Source of the DNA: Robertmurraya sp. FSL R5-0851
GTDB taxonomy: Bacteria; Bacillota; Bacilli; Bacillales; Cytobacillaceae
Assembly (NCBI RefSeq): GCF_038002965.1
Contig: NZ_JBBOOE010000001.1
Location: 260,501-324,500, forward strand
Direction: 5' to 3'
DNA length: 64,000 bases
Positions 18,971-29,074 of the stretch are shown here, piece by piece; the first letter of the stretch is position 1, and each line of letters starts with the position of its first letter. The notes beneath the pieces were generated by a model, which saw nothing but the letters and a program-made list of their open reading frames with translations, was not told the origin of the DNA and did not search any database. The position numbers were made by a program, and so were the translations under genes.

Positions 18971-18989
18971 GAGAATGATTTTCATTCTC
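18971..18989 (+). promoter_or_regulatory. second Fur box upstream of fbpA
   Basis: GAGAATGATTTTCATTCTC is a perfect palindrome apart from its centre and matches the Fur consensus. It lies 15 nt after the -10 element, so it covers the start of the transcript. Confidence 0.85.
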
Positions 18990-19030
18990 TTTGTAGGTGA
19001 AATTACATAAATTTAAGGGGGAAAAACAAA

Positions 19031-20113
19031 ATGAAGCACTTAAAGATAATATTATTTTCACTACTTCTATCTGTCTTGGTTCTTGGATTGGTAGGGTGCA
19101 ACCAAGCAAAAGAAGAAGAAAAAACAGAGGAAACAACAGAACAAGCAACAAGTGAAGAAGAAGCGGGTGTTGTAAACTTATATACTACAAGACACTATGA
19201 TATAGATGAAGAGCTCTACAAAAAATTCACTGAGGAAACTGGAATTGAGGTAAACGTAATTTCAGGTAAAGATGAGCTTGTTCAGCGCTTAAAGGATGAA
19301 GGAGAAGCAACAGAAGCAGATGTATTTATTACTGCAGATGCTGGTAATCTAGCCCGTTTAAAGGCTGATGGGTTAACTCAAGCGATTGAAAGTGAAGTAT
19401 TAACAACAAATATTCCAGAAAAGCTTCGTGATGATGAAAACCATTGGTTTGGTTTAACAAAACGTGCTCGTGTAATTGTTTATTCAAAGGATCGAGTTAA
19501 TCCATCTGAGCTTTCAACATATGAAGCATTAACTGAAGATACTTGGAAAGAGCGTATACTAATTCGTTCTTCTGAAAACATTTATAATCAATCTCTATTA
19601 TCTTCATTTATCGAATTAAATGGTGAAGAAGCGGCAAAAAATTGGGCGGCTGGAATAGTAGCTAATATGGCAAGAACACCAGAGGGTGGAGATACAGATC
19701 AAATTAAAGCTGTTGTTGCTGGTGAAGGTGATGTTGCAATTTCAAATACTTATTATGTTGGAAGACTATTAAACTCTACTGACCCAGAAGAAGTAAAAGT
19801 TGGAGAACAAGTCGGAGTTTTCTTCCCGAATCAAGAAACTAATGGAACACACATTAACATTAGTGGTGCAACAGTAGTTAAACATGCAAAGAATGTAGAT
19901 AATGCAGTTAAGTTTATCGAATTCCTAACAAGTGTAGAATCACAAGAGCTATTTGCTGAAGGAAACAATGAATATCCAGTAAATACAGAAGCAGCAATTT
20001 CCGAAACTTTAACTTCTTGGGGGGAGTTTAAGGAGCAAGATATTAACTTAACAATCCTTGGAGATAACAATAGTCGTGCAATTCAACTGCTTAATGAAGT
20101 AGGGTGGAAATAA
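19031..20113 (+). CDS. fbpA: ferric iron ABC transporter substrate-binding lipoprotein
   Basis: This is a 360-aa binding protein of the FbpA/FutA type. It starts with a lipoprotein signal (VLVLGLVGCNQAK), followed by an acidic linker and the mature domain beginning VNLYTTRHYDIDEEL. The tandem tyrosines in AISNTYYVGRLL are the characteristic iron(III) ligands of this family. GGGG-A-rich sequence precedes the ATG. Two Fur boxes control its promoter. The permease and ATPase genes follow after a terminator, so the binding protein can be made in excess. Confidence 0.9.
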   Translation: MKHLKIILFSLLLSVLVLGLVGCNQAKEEEKTEETTEQATSEEEAGVVNLYTTRHYDIDEELYKKFTEETGIEVNVISGKDELVQRLKDEGEATEADVFITADAGNLARLKADGLTQAIESEVLTTNIPEKLRDDENHWFGLTKRARVIVYSKDRVNPSELSTYEALTEDTWKERILIRSSENIYNQSLLSSFIELNGEEAAKNWAAGIVANMARTPEGGDTDQIKAVVAGEGDVAISNTYYVGRLLNSTDPEEVKVGEQVGVFFPNQETNGTHINISGATVVKHAKNVDNAVKFIEFLTSVESQELFAEGNNEYPVNTEAAISETLTSWGEFKEQDINLTILGDNNSRAIQLLNEVGWK

Positions 20114-20125
20114 TTTATTATAAAG

Positions 20126-20165
20126 AAGCTGTGCTATATATTTTATAGTACAGCTTTTCTTTTTC
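20126..20165 (+). terminator. terminator between fbpA and the permease gene
   Basis: AAGCTGTGCTATA and TATAGTACAGCTT pair over 13 positions with one mismatch and a short loop, followed by a T-rich tail. It probably ends most fbpA transcripts. Confidence 0.85.
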
Positions 20166-20180
20166 TTTTTTCTTTTTTTT

Positions 20181-20199
20181 GAGAATGATATTCACTTGC
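20181..20199 (+). promoter_or_regulatory. Fur-box-like site upstream of the iron permease gene
   Basis: GAGAATGATATTCACTTGC has one perfect half and a degenerate second half relative to the Fur box. Its position between the terminator and the permease start suggests a second, iron-regulated promoter for permease and ATPase. No clean -35/-10 pair could be assigned. Confidence 0.55.
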
Positions 20200-20273
20200 A
20201 ATTAAGTATTCTGTATACTTAAATGGTAGGAGCCCAGTGGAATGGTTTTGTATTAATGTAGGGATGTGTAGTC

Positions 20274-21917
20274 ATGAAATTCGTTCAACAAGTAAAAACA
20301 CAAATAAATATGTGGGCAATATTAAGTTTCGTTTTTATTTCTATTATTCTATTACCTAATATCCTCATTGCAATTCATTTTTTTGGAGAGTCAAATGAGA
20401 ACTGGTTTCATATAAAAGAATATTTACTTTTTGATATTTTTTATAATACGGCCATTTTATTAGTTTTTACTGGATTTACAACAATCATTATTGGCACCAG
20501 TTTAGCCTGGATGGTTACGGTTTATAAGTTCCCGCTTCGAAACTTTTTTAGATGGGGTTTAATATTGCCTCTAGCGATACCACCTTTTATTGGTGCATAT
20601 ACTTATCAAGGGATGGTTAATTATACAGGATTTATTCAATCAATCCTTCGCAACACCTTTGAGCTTCAAGTAGATCAAAAATATTTCAGTATGATGTCAA
20701 TGGAAGGTACGATTTTTATCTTTACAATGTTTCTCTTTCCATACGTTTATGTCATTACAAAAAGTTTTATTGAAAATCAATCTTCCTCCATTATTGAAAA
20801 CGCTCGATTGCTAGGAGCAAATTCTTTTGAAACGTTTGTTAGAGTGGTACTACCTATTTCCAAGTCAGCCATCTTTGGTAGTGCAACAATTGTTATGTTA
20901 GAAGTAATTAATGATTATGGGGTTGTAAAATATTATGGCATTCAAACATTTATTACATCAATCTTTCAGACTTGGTTTGCAATGGGAGATAAAGACTCTG
21001 CCTTTAAATTAGCAGGAACATTGATGGTCGTTGTTATTTTCATATTAATAATTGAAAAGGTCATACGTGGTCGAAAGCAATTTAGTTATTCCACAACAAA
21101 AGTTAGACCTATTCAGCCAAAGCAGTTAAAAGGGGTAAAAGCCTGGTTTGCTTTTAGTTATTGTTTTACTATTTTTAGTCTTGCATTCCTTATCCCATTT
21201 GTACAATTAATCTTTTGGATGTTAATGACATATGAGAGAATCTTAACAACAGAATTTTATACACTAGTCAAAAATTCCCTTCTTGCTGCTTCAATAGCTG
21301 CAATAATCATTGTTAAAGTAGGGTTAATCATAGCTAATTACTCACGTATTCACAGGGGGGGGTTACCTAAAGTTCTTTCAAGAGTGACAGTTTTAGGCTA
21401 TTCAGTCCCTGGTGCAGTTATAGCAATTGGCGTTATTTCTATTTTTCTAATGATAGACCGTAATCTTGGGACTCTATTTAAGCAGCTTGGTTTCGATACA
21501 ACCTTTGTGTTGCGCACGAGTATCGTGATGCTTATTACTGCTTATGTAATTCGCTTCTTAGCAGTTGGTTATAATTCGATTGAAGCCGGTTTTGAAAAAG
21601 TTGGTACTACTTTTACAGAAGCATCAAGAACTCTTGGTTTCTCAACATTTCGTACTTTTTTAAAGGTAGACATTCCTATGGTGAAGGGGGCCATTATTGG
21701 TGGATTTATTCTTGTCTTTGTTGATATTTTAAAAGAATTACCATTAACGATGTTACTTCAGCCATTTAATTTTCAGACTCTAGCTACAAGAGCTTTTCGC
21801 TACGCCAATGACGAAATGATCAGTGAAGCTGCATCTGCATCATTATTAATCATTTTAGTTAGCGGGATTTGTATCTTTATTTTTCATAAAGTACTTGATC
21901 GAGGGGAGCATAATTAA
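20274..21917 (+). CDS. fbpB: ferric iron ABC transporter permease
   Basis: This 547-aa protein has about 12 membrane segments and two fused permease halves, the FbpB/SfuB architecture. Each half has an ABC-coupling EAA-type loop: FIENQSSSIIENARLLGANS with FETFVRVVLP, and SIEAGFEKVGTTFTEASRTLG with FRTFLKVDIP. The ribosome binding site is weak (AGGGATG). It directly abuts the ATPase gene. Confidence 0.9.
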   Translation: MKFVQQVKTQINMWAILSFVFISIILLPNILIAIHFFGESNENWFHIKEYLLFDIFYNTAILLVFTGFTTIIIGTSLAWMVTVYKFPLRNFFRWGLILPLAIPPFIGAYTYQGMVNYTGFIQSILRNTFELQVDQKYFSMMSMEGTIFIFTMFLFPYVYVITKSFIENQSSSIIENARLLGANSFETFVRVVLPISKSAIFGSATIVMLEVINDYGVVKYYGIQTFITSIFQTWFAMGDKDSAFKLAGTLMVVVIFILIIEKVIRGRKQFSYSTTKVRPIQPKQLKGVKAWFAFSYCFTIFSLAFLIPFVQLIFWMLMTYERILTTEFYTLVKNSLLAASIAAIIIVKVGLIIANYSRIHRGGLPKVLSRVTVLGYSVPGAVIAIGVISIFLMIDRNLGTLFKQLGFDTTFVLRTSIVMLITAYVIRFLAVGYNSIEAGFEKVGTTFTEASRTLGFSTFRTFLKVDIPMVKGAIIGGFILVFVDILKELPLTMLLQPFNFQTLATRAFRYANDEMISEAASASLLIILVSGICIFIFHKVLDRGEHN

Positions 21918-22610
21918 ATGTTTGTACAAATTGAAAATCTCGTCTATCAATATGGAAGTGCAAGTCAGCCAGCTATCAATAACTTTTCTCTACATTTAAA
22001 TCAAGGGGAAATCATCGCAATTCTTGGTGAGAGTGGTAGTGGAAAAAGTACAATATTAAGATTACTTGCAGGATTAGAAACACCTAAGTCTGGTGTGATA
22101 GTAATCAATGGTCAGAAAATGGTTGATGGGCATACTTTCATTCCACCAGAGAAAAGGGGAATAGGTATGGTTTTTCAAGACTATGCTCTTTTTCCACATA
22201 TGACGGTTGAAAATAATATAAAATTTGGTCTTCGTCATATGAAGAGAAAGCAAAAGCAGGAAAGATTAAACGAAATGTTGGAGCTAGTGAACCTTTTGGA
22301 TTATAAAAAACGATATCCATATGAACTAAGTGGGGGACAACAGCAAAGGGTGGCACTTGCGCGAGCTTTAGCTCCAGCACCTTCTCTATTACTTTTTGAT
22401 GAACCTTTCAGTAATCTAGATGGAAGTCTTCAAATGAAAATTAGAAGTGAACTGAAGGAAATCCTCAAACAAACAAAAAGTACGTCAATTTTTGTCACCC
22501 ACGATCAAGCAGATGCGGCTGCATTGGCAGATCGTACAGTTCTGGTTGAAAAGGGTGTTGTAAAAAGTATATCAAAGGTTGAATCGCCTAACGGTTATTC
22601 CTTAATATAA
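21918..22610 (+). CDS. fbpC: iron ABC transporter ATP-binding protein
   Basis: This is a 230-aa ABC ATPase with Walker A GESGSGKST, Q-loop MVFQDYALFPHMT, signature LSGGQQQRVALARAL, Walker B LLLFDEPFSNLD and switch histidine FVTHDQADA. It is shorter than typical FbpC (about 350 aa) and lacks the C-terminal regulatory TOBE domain. The ATG follows the permease stop immediately, with GAGGGGAG as ribosome binding site. Confidence 0.9.
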   Translation: MFVQIENLVYQYGSASQPAINNFSLHLNQGEIIAILGESGSGKSTILRLLAGLETPKSGVIVINGQKMVDGHTFIPPEKRGIGMVFQDYALFPHMTVENNIKFGLRHMKRKQKQERLNEMLELVNLLDYKKRYPYELSGGQQQRVALARALAPAPSLLLFDEPFSNLDGSLQMKIRSELKEILKQTKSTSIFVTHDQADAAALADRTVLVEKGVVKSISKVESPNGYSLI

Positions 22611-22626
22611 ATGTGGAAGAGCAGCT

Positions 22627-22889
22627 TAATGAAGGCCCATATGTTTCCCCATTTTTAGGCAATTGATATATTTCTGAAGAGGGTACAAATAATAACCAAG
22701 GTCGCTGAAGTAATCCGCATTCAAAACTTAGACTCACAAATTATTGCGGCTTCTGATCGACATCCCGATTATGTAACTCCTGTAGCTATGTCTGGTGCTC
22801 ACATTGCAATGGTTCTTTATAGTGTCATTGAGCAGCTTTCTAAGCATCCACTAACCGATGGAGGTCTGGGGAAATTTGCGGCAGATTAG
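22627..22889 (+). pseudogene. transaldolase (FSA/MipB type) 3' remnant
   Basis: Two frames together give a transaldolase C terminus. One reads NEGPYVSPFLG and then, past a stop, YISEEGT. The other, from about 22,701, reads VIRIQNLDSQIIAASDRHPD, then GAHIAMVLYSVIEQL and KHPLTDGGLGKF before a stop at 22,887. These match SPFLGR, IIAASIRHP and KHPLTDKG of Bacillus transaldolase. The 5' two thirds of the gene are absent. The fragment lies between the iron transporter and urease loci. Confidence 0.75.
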
Positions 22890-22951
22890 GAAAAAGTGAA
22901 TAATAAATAAGATAGCATTTGGTTTGATTGGTATGCTTATAATATAGAAAA

Positions 22952-22998
22952 AGAAGCTTTTCACAAGTTCACTGAACTTTTGGGAGGCTTCTTTTTTT
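22952..22998. repeat. long hairpin related to those at 10,088 and 13,682
   Basis: AGAAGCTTTTCACAAGTT and GAACTTTTGGGAGGCTTCT flank a CACT loop, followed by TTTTTTT. It is a good intrinsic terminator, but no intact gene ends here; it follows the transaldolase remnant and was presumably its terminator. Confidence 0.65.
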
Positions 22999-23166
22999 AT
23001 TTTCTTGGATAACTTAGGGATACACATTCTTCGTAATCTGAGAATTCGTATGACCAAGAGGGTAAAGTTTTTTTGAGTTATATACCAGCCCTACTCGTCC
23101 CTGGGTCTCGTTTTTTTATTTTTTAAAATATTGTAAAAAAATCCAACATATGTTACCTTATTTATA

Positions 23167-23183
23167 TGTTAACTTTCCTCACG
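23167..23183 (+). promoter_or_regulatory. TnrA/GlnR-like box upstream of ureA
   Basis: TGTTAACTTTCCTCACG fits TGTNA-N7-TNACA with one mismatch in the last position. It lies 56 nt before the ureA start, so nitrogen-limitation control of urease is plausible. The 240 nt before ureA hold no other recognisable feature. Confidence 0.5.
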
Positions 23184-23238
23184 TCGCATGTTAACTAATG
23201 TGCGAATGGGGGAGCTGTTGAATGAAAGGGTGAGATAA

Positions 23239-23541
23239 ATGAAGCTTACTTCGCGGGAAATGGAGAAATTGATGGTGGTTGTAGCGGCTGATTTAGCACG
23301 GCGTAGGCAAAAGAGAGGGTTGAAGCTTAATTATCCAGAAGCTGTCGCAATTATTACATATGAAGTCCTTGAAGGTGCGCGAGACGGGAAGACTGTGGCT
23401 CAGTTAATGCAGTATGGTGCCACGATTTTATCGAGGGAAGATGTAATGGAGGGTATTCCTGAAATGATTCATGATATTCAGGTGGAGGCAACTTTTCCAG
23501 ATGGGACAAAGCTTGTGACGGTACATGACCCCATACGTTAA
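23239..23541 (+). CDS. ureA: urease subunit gamma
   Basis: This is the 100-aa small subunit of urease, which hydrolyses urea to ammonia and carbamate. The sequence [20 protein letters not shown] and the block [20 protein letters not shown] with [12 protein letters not shown] are typical of UreA. It is the first gene of ureABCEFGD, all on one strand with gaps or overlaps under 30 nt, and lies downstream of a TnrA/GlnR-like box. Confidence 0.96.
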   Translation: MKLTSREMEKLMVVVAADLARRRQKRGLKLNYPEAVAIITYEVLEGARDGKTVAQLMQYGATILSREDVMEGIPEMIHDIQVEATFPDGTKLVTVHDPIR

Positions 23542-23559
23542 TAAGAGGAGGAGTAGCGA

Positions 23560-23874
23560 ATGATCCCTGGTGAGTATGTGTTGAAAAAAGAAGTGATTGT
23601 ATGCAACGAAAACAAACAATCGAAGAAAATCCAAGTTCTCAATAGAGGAGACCGCCCGATTCAAATAGGATCGCATTTTCATTTCTTTGAAGTCAATTCA
23701 GGTTTACACTTTGACCGTGAACAAGCTTTTGGAATGCACATTAATATTCCTGCTGGTACTGCTGTACGTTTTGAGCCTGGTGATCAAAAGGAAGTAGAGC
23801 TTGTTCCGTTTTCGGGCGAACAAAAGGTCTACGGTTTAAATAACCAAACAAATGGTTCGGTAGTTAGGAGGTAG
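23560..23874 (+). CDS. ureB: urease subunit beta
   Basis: The second urease structural subunit has 104 aa. It contains [29 protein letters not shown] and [18 protein letters not shown], the conserved beta-subunit core. AGAGGAGG precedes the ATG. It ends 4 nt before ureC. Confidence 0.96.
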   Translation: MIPGEYVLKKEVIVCNENKQSKKIQVLNRGDRPIQIGSHFHFFEVNSGLHFDREQAFGMHINIPAGTAVRFEPGDQKEVELVPFSGEQKVYGLNNQTNGSVVRR

Positions 23875-23878
23875 ACTA

Positions 23879-25588
23879 ATGAGCTTTAAAATGTCGAGAA
23901 AGCAGTATGCTGATATGTTTGGCCCAACAGTTGGGGATGCCGTCCGTTTGGCAGATACCGAACTATTTATTGAGATCGAAAAAGATTATACAACATATGG
24001 AGACGAAGTGAAGTTTGGCGGTGGCAAGGTGATCCGGGATGGAATGGGGCAGCATCCCTTAGCAACTAGAGCCGAGAGTGTCGATTTAGTATTCACCAAT
24101 GCCATTATTCTCGATTATACAGGCATTTATAAAGCTGATATTGGTGTGAAGGATGGTTATATCGCTGCTATAGGTAAAGCGGGAAACCCGTTATTGATGG
24201 ATAATGTTGATATTGTTATTGGTGCTTCTACGGAAGTAATTGCTGCAGAGGGAAAAATAGTAACTGCGGGTGGGATTGATGCTCATATTCATTTCATTGC
24301 TCCTGGGCAGATTGAGACGGCCCTTTCCTCAGGAATCACGACCATGTTAGGTGGAGGTACAGGTCCTGCAACAGGCACTAATGCAACCACTTGTACACCG
24401 GGGCCATGGAATATTCATGGGATGCTTCTTGCTGCAGAAGAATACCCTATGAACCTAGGATTTTTAGGCAAGGGAAATTCTTCAGATGAAAAACCTCTTA
24501 TTGAACAGATAGAAGCAGGAGCTATTGGCTTAAAGCTTCACGAAGATTGGGGAACAACTGCCGCAACGATTGATACTAGTTTAAAAGTAGCGGATCAATT
24601 TGATATTCAAGTGGCTATCCACACAGACACTTTAAATGAAGGAGGGTTTGTGGAAGATACCTTGGCTGCTATTGATGGTCGGGTGATCCATACCTACCAT
24701 ACTGAGGGTGCTGGAGGTGGACATGCTCCTGATATTATTAAAGCCGCTGGATATTCAAATATTCTTCCTTCATCTACAAATCCAACCCGTCCATTTACAG
24801 TAAACACACTTGAAGAACACCTAGACATGCTGATGGTTTGTCATCACTTGGATCCGAGTGTACCGGAGGACGTTGCTTTTGCGGATTCAAGAATTAGAAA
24901 GGAAACCATTGCCGCTGAAGATATATTACATGATCTAGGTGTGTTCAGTATGATTTCATCAGACTCGCAGGCAATGGGACGTGTGGGTGAGGTGATTTCC
25001 CGTACGTGGCAAACAGCCGATAAAATGAAGAAGCAACGAGGCAAGCTGCAAGAGGACCTCTCAGTAGGAGATAACTTTCGGGTGAAAAGATATATTGCCA
25101 AATACACCATTAACCCAGCGATTGTACATGGTATTTCGGAATATGTGGGATCAGTGGAGGTTGGTAAATTTGCAGATTTAGTTTTGTGGGATCCAGCCTT
25201 TTTTGGGGTGAAACCAGATCTTATTCTAAAAGGTGGGATGATTGCTCATAGTATAATGGGTGATCTAAACGCGAGTATTCCTACTCCTCAGCCTGTCTTA
25301 TATCGCCCGATGTTTGCGAGTCATGGAAGCTTGAAGTATCGAACATCCATCACATTCGTTTCTAAGGCTGCATACGAAAACGGTGTTCATAAGAAGTTAG
25401 GACTTCAAAAAGAAATAAAGTGTGTTTCAGGAATACGGAACATATCCAAAAAATCAATGATATTTAATGATGCAACACCAAATATTGAAGTAGATCCGCA
25501 AACATACGAAGTTCGTGTGGATGGGGAATTAATTACATGTGAACCTGCTGAGGTTGTTCCGATGGCCCAGCGTTATTTCTTATTTTGA
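23879..25588 (+). CDS. ureC: urease subunit alpha (catalytic)
   Basis: This catalytic subunit (569 aa) binds two Ni ions. Active-site residues are visible: the HIH pair in [14 protein letters not shown], the carbamylated lysine in GLKLHEDWG, the histidines in [12 protein letters not shown] and [17 protein letters not shown] sequence, the mobile-flap Cys-His in MVCHHLD, and the aspartate in SSDSQAMGR. All key ligands are present, so the enzyme should be functional. TAGGAGG precedes the ATG. Confidence 0.97.
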   Translation: MSFKMSRKQYADMFGPTVGDAVRLADTELFIEIEKDYTTYGDEVKFGGGKVIRDGMGQHPLATRAESVDLVFTNAIILDYTGIYKADIGVKDGYIAAIGKAGNPLLMDNVDIVIGASTEVIAAEGKIVTAGGIDAHIHFIAPGQIETALSSGITTMLGGGTGPATGTNATTCTPGPWNIHGMLLAAEEYPMNLGFLGKGNSSDEKPLIEQIEAGAIGLKLHEDWGTTAATIDTSLKVADQFDIQVAIHTDTLNEGGFVEDTLAAIDGRVIHTYHTEGAGGGHAPDIIKAAGYSNILPSSTNPTRPFTVNTLEEHLDMLMVCHHLDPSVPEDVAFADSRIRKETIAAEDILHDLGVFSMISSDSQAMGRVGEVISRTWQTADKMKKQRGKLQEDLSVGDNFRVKRYIAKYTINPAIVHGISEYVGSVEVGKFADLVLWDPAFFGVKPDLILKGGMIAHSIMGDLNASIPTPQPVLYRPMFASHGSLKYRTSITFVSKAAYENGVHKKLGLQKEIKCVSGIRNISKKSMIFNDATPNIEVDPQTYEVRVDGELITCEPAEVVPMAQRYFLF

Positions 25589-25598
25589 GGTGGATAAA

Positions 25599-26045
25599 AT
25601 GATCATTGAAAAAGTGCTAGGTAATGTATCGACAATGGAAAAAAGAACTCCGCATGTTGAACGTGTTTATTTGGAAAGTGATTTATTGGTCAAAAGAATC
25701 CAACGAGTTGTTACAGACCATGGGAGAGAAATTGGAATTCGTCTAAAGGATAATAAAGATTTGGTTGATGGTGATATTCTTCATATGGATGAAAAAAATA
25801 TGATTGTTATTTCGGTGAAAGAGGATGATGTGCTGGTAATCATGCCAACTTCGATTGGACAAATGGGTGATATTGCACATCAGTTAGGAAATCGCCATCT
25901 TCCAGCCCAATTTGAAGGTGATGAAATGTTGGTTCAGTATGATTACCTTGTCGAGGAATTACTTAAACAGGTAAAGGTACCTTATAAACGAGAAAATAGA
26001 AAAGTGGGTCAGGCGTTTCGTCATATAGGACATAGTCATGGATAA
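25599..26045 (+). CDS. ureE: urease accessory protein UreE (nickel metallochaperone)
   Basis: UreE delivers Ni to the UreDFG-apourease complex. The 148-aa protein has the N-terminal peptide-binding domain and a C-terminal metal domain ([20 protein letters not shown]). The tail RHIGHSHG is short and only moderately His-rich. The ATG at 25599 follows AGGTGGAT closely; an upstream in-frame start inside ureC is rejected. It overlaps ureF by 8 bases. Confidence 0.93.
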   Translation: MIIEKVLGNVSTMEKRTPHVERVYLESDLLVKRIQRVVTDHGREIGIRLKDNKDLVDGDILHMDEKNMIVISVKEDDVLVIMPTSIGQMGDIAHQLGNRHLPAQFEGDEMLVQYDYLVEELLKQVKVPYKRENRKVGQAFRHIGHSHG

Positions 26046-26727
26046 TGATTTAATGCCTTTACTACAATTATGTGATTCTAATTTTCCTTCTGGTGCATTT
26101 TCGCACTCATTTGGATTAGAAACATATATTCAAGAGCAAGTGATTGTAGATAAGGACAGCTTTAAAACTGCGATTTCTACCTTTGTGGATAAACAATTAG
26201 TCTTCTCAGATGGACTTGCTTGTAGACTATCATATGAAATCTTGGAATCTAGCAGAGATATGAATGAGCTGCTCGAAATTGATCGTCTATTGTTTGTATC
26301 GAGTCTTGCGAAGGAAACAAGAGAGGGTAATCGCAGAATTGGGGAACGAATGGCGAAGCTGTGTATGGATTTATACTCTTCAACTACCTTAGGGGAGTAT
26401 TTCCATTCTATAAAAAATAAACAGGGCTACGGTCATTCGGCACTTGTGTTTGCGTTTGTGGCCCATCACTTGCAAATAGATAAGGAGAAAATTCTCTCAG
26501 CCTACCTATTTGCCTCTGTGTCATCACTTATTCAAAACGCCGTTCGAGGTGTGCCACTAGGTCAAACAGATGGTCAAAAGCTATTGGTCGAAATGCAAGT
26601 GAAGATTCACGAGGCCAAAAATAGAATTATGACACTAACAAAGGATGATTTAGGTGCGGTAAGTCCGGGCTTGGAAATTGCGCAAATGCGTCATGAGAGG
26701 CTGCCTGTACGATTATTTATGTCTTAA
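26038..26727 (+). CDS. ureF: urease accessory protein UreF
   Basis: UreF is part of the UreDFG activation complex and acts on the GTPase UreG. The protein (229 aa) is alpha-helical, with [20 protein letters not shown] at the N terminus and [18 protein letters not shown] in the C-terminal third, both conserved in UreF. Its start overlaps the end of ureE. Confidence 0.94.
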   Translation: MDNDLMPLLQLCDSNFPSGAFSHSFGLETYIQEQVIVDKDSFKTAISTFVDKQLVFSDGLACRLSYEILESSRDMNELLEIDRLLFVSSLAKETREGNRRIGERMAKLCMDLYSSTTLGEYFHSIKNKQGYGHSALVFAFVAHHLQIDKEKILSAYLFASVSSLIQNAVRGVPLGQTDGQKLLVEMQVKIHEAKNRIMTLTKDDLGAVSPGLEIAQMRHERLPVRLFMS

Positions 26728-26753
26728 ATAAACGTTATGAAGGAGAGAAGAAG

Positions 26754-27368
26754 ATGGAACCGATACGAATTGGAGTTGGTGGTCCAGTTGGGGCCGGTAA
26801 AACAATGCTAGTCGAAAAATTAACGAGAGCAATGAATGAAGAGCTGAGTATGGCGGTTGTGACAAATGATATTTATACAAAAGAAGATGCGAATTTTCTA
26901 ATTAAAAATGGAGTATTGCCTGAGGACCGTGTGATTGGTGTGGAAACTGGCGGATGTCCTCATACAGCTATTCGTGAGGATGCATCTATGAACTTTGCGG
27001 CTATTGATGAGCTAATGGAACTGCATTCGGATTTAGAATTGATTTTTGTGGAAAGTGGTGGAGATAATTTAGCCGCAACCTTTAGTCCGGAGTTGGTTGA
27101 CTTTTCCATATATATCATAGATGTTGCCCAAGGGGAGAAAATCCCTAGAAAAGGTGGGCAGGGGATGATTAAATCAGATTTATTTATTATTAATAAGATT
27201 GATTTAGCTCCGTATGTGGGCGCAAGTCTAGAGATTATGGAAAGCGATACGATTGCAGCGAGAGGAGAAAAAGCATATATTTTCACGAATTTGAAGGATG
27301 GAACTGGTTTAGATAAGGTCGTTGATTGGATTAAAAAGAACGCATTATTAATGGGATTGGGTTCATGA
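26754..27368 (+). CDS. ureG: urease accessory GTPase UreG
   Basis: UreG is a SIMIBI-class GTPase that couples GTP hydrolysis to Ni insertion into urease. Visible are the P loop GGPVGAGKT, the Ni-binding C-x-H in [11 protein letters not shown], the Walker B region [10 protein letters not shown] and the guanine-specificity NKID. AAGGAGAG precedes the ATG. Its stop overlaps the ureD start (ATGA). Confidence 0.97.
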   Translation: MEPIRIGVGGPVGAGKTMLVEKLTRAMNEELSMAVVTNDIYTKEDANFLIKNGVLPEDRVIGVETGGCPHTAIREDASMNFAAIDELMELHSDLELIFVESGGDNLAATFSPELVDFSIYIIDVAQGEKIPRKGGQGMIKSDLFIINKIDLAPYVGASLEIMESDTIAARGEKAYIFTNLKDGTGLDKVVDWIKKNALLMGLGS

Positions 27369-28180
27369 GCTACACAGGAGTTTTAGATCTATTCGCCTCT
27401 AAAAAGAATGAAAAAACGATTATCTCATCGTGCTATTATGAGGGTGCTTTAAAAATAGCGCGTCCAATCTACCTAGAGGGAGATTCGCCTTCTATCTATC
27501 TCATTCATGTGGGTGGAGGGTATGTTAATGGAGATTCTTATTTCACTCAAATACAGGTAGATGACAGTGCTCATCTCCTGGTTACTACACAATCGTCAAC
27601 AAAGGTGTATAAAACTCCTACTGAACCTGTACGTCAGCAAACAAAAATAAAACTTGGATTTGGAAGTGTACTAGAGTACATTCCAGATCCTTTGATTGCG
27701 TATGAAGACGCTCGGTTTATACAAGAAACAGAGGTTGAAATAGAAAGTGATTCGTGTTTTTTATATAGCGATATCATTACTCCTGGCTGGGCAAAAGATG
27801 GGAGTTTTTTTAAATATGATTGGATTCGGTCCAAACTTAAGATTTTTAGAGATGGACAGCTCGTGTTATTTGATCATCTTTTATTAGAGCCTGATCATCA
27901 AATGAACGGAATTATGCAAATGGAAGGATATACTCATATAGGAACATTCATCCTCATTCATGAGCAGGTGAATAAAAAGTTTTTAGATAAGCTTTATTCT
28001 CATCTTATTGAAACCTTTTCTGATGTTCATTTAGGATTATCAGCAGTACCTGATCAAGGGGGGATTCTGCGAGTATTAGCCAATCATTCTGGAATCATTG
28101 AAGCAATCATAGCAGAAGCCCAGACGTACAGCAGGCGTGTGTTATTAAATAAGGAATCAATTCTTTGGCGGAAATATTAA
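27365..28180 (+). CDS. ureD: urease accessory protein UreD
   Basis: UreD (UreH in some species) is the scaffold that binds apourease and receives Ni through an internal tunnel. The 271-aa protein shows [24 protein letters not shown] and [16 protein letters not shown], the conserved beta-rich core. It is the last gene of the ureABCEFGD group; the next gene, for a nickel permease, starts 49 nt on. Confidence 0.94.
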   Translation: MSYTGVLDLFASKKNEKTIISSCYYEGALKIARPIYLEGDSPSIYLIHVGGGYVNGDSYFTQIQVDDSAHLLVTTQSSTKVYKTPTEPVRQQTKIKLGFGSVLEYIPDPLIAYEDARFIQETEVEIESDSCFLYSDIITPGWAKDGSFFKYDWIRSKLKIFRDGQLVLFDHLLLEPDHQMNGIMQMEGYTHIGTFILIHEQVNKKFLDKLYSHLIETFSDVHLGLSAVPDQGGILRVLANHSGIIEAIIAEAQTYSRRVLLNKESILWRKY

Positions 28181-28228
28181 AAAACATCAGAGAATGCTTA
28201 AAAAGGTCTTAATTATTGGGGGATTATC

Positions 28229-28891
28229 ATGGAAGATGTAGGGTTGTTGTCTATTTTGTGGATTGGCTTATTTCTAGGTATAAAGCATGCGATTGAGCCG
28301 GATCATGTGATCGCTGTGTCTACGATTGCGAGTCAAAGTCAAAGGCTTTTAAGATCGTCTTTAACAGGAGTATTTTGGGGGATTGGCCACACGGCGACAT
28401 TATTTATTGTGGGGATTACGATTATTTTACTAAAGGGAGAGATCCCGGAAGTATGGTCGATGTCACTAGAGTTTTTGGTTGGGATCATGCTTGTCTACTT
28501 CGGGGTAGCATCCTTTATGGCTAAAAAACATAAGGATCACGAAGGGGCAATGAATAAACAAGGAAACAAGGAAGTTTCATACGGGAAGTCTCTGTTTATG
28601 GGGGTTATTCACGGTTTAGCAGGAAGCTCTGCTATGATTATTTTAACGATGAGTACGGTAAGCTCGATTTGGGAAGGTGCCCTTTATATTGGGATTTTTG
28701 GTGTGGGAACAGTAGTAGGGATGCTATGCTTTACTACCATTCTTGGAATTCCGTTTATTTTATCGTCAAGGAAGGCAACTATTAATAGGCGGTTTATTCA
28801 GGCTACAGGAATTATAAGTGCCGCATTTGGAGTTTATTATATGTATAATTTAGGAATCTCAGAAGGTTTGTTTAAGTTATGGATTTCTTAA
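28229..28891 (+). CDS. ureH: NicO/UreH-type nickel permease
   Basis: This is a 220-aa integral membrane protein with about six hydrophobic segments. The motif GIKHAIEPDHVIAVSTI matches the metal-selecting HAxxxDH motif of NicO/HoxN-related Ni/Co transporters, and GVIHGLAGSSAMIIL is the second family motif. Placement directly behind the urease accessory genes points to Ni uptake for urease. It is followed by a strong terminator. The gene name UreH follows Bacillus usage. Confidence 0.85.
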   Translation: MEDVGLLSILWIGLFLGIKHAIEPDHVIAVSTIASQSQRLLRSSLTGVFWGIGHTATLFIVGITIILLKGEIPEVWSMSLEFLVGIMLVYFGVASFMAKKHKDHEGAMNKQGNKEVSYGKSLFMGVIHGLAGSSAMIILTMSTVSSIWEGALYIGIFGVGTVVGMLCFTTILGIPFILSSRKATINRRFIQATGIISAAFGVYYMYNLGISEGLFKLWIS

Positions 28892-28915
28892 GGTTGAGGT
28901 TAAGAGGTTGTAAGA

Positions 28916-28954
28916 AAAAGCACTTGTTGTCTAATTAGGCATCAAGTGCTTTTT
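28916..28954 (+). terminator. terminator of the urease operon
   Basis: AAAAAGCACTTG and CAAGTGCTTTTT form a perfect 12-bp stem with a 16-nt loop. The symmetric A and T runs allow function on either strand. Confidence 0.9.
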
Positions 28955-28978
28955 GGTTTTTGGGGAAAATAAAAACTA

Positions 28979-28995
28979 TGTTATATTACCTCACA
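28979..28995 (+). promoter_or_regulatory. TnrA/GlnR box upstream of urtA
   Basis: TGTTATATTACCTCACA fits the TnrA/GlnR consensus TGTNA-N7-TNACA exactly. It lies 79 nt before the urtA start, in the usual position for nitrogen-controlled activation or repression in Bacilli. Confidence 0.75.
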
Positions 28996-29074
28996 TGGTA
29001 ATGGAACAACGTTTGTAAGGTTGGTATCATTGAATTGTCAGAAAATTTTACATATAAAAATGGGGGTTGAAAAA

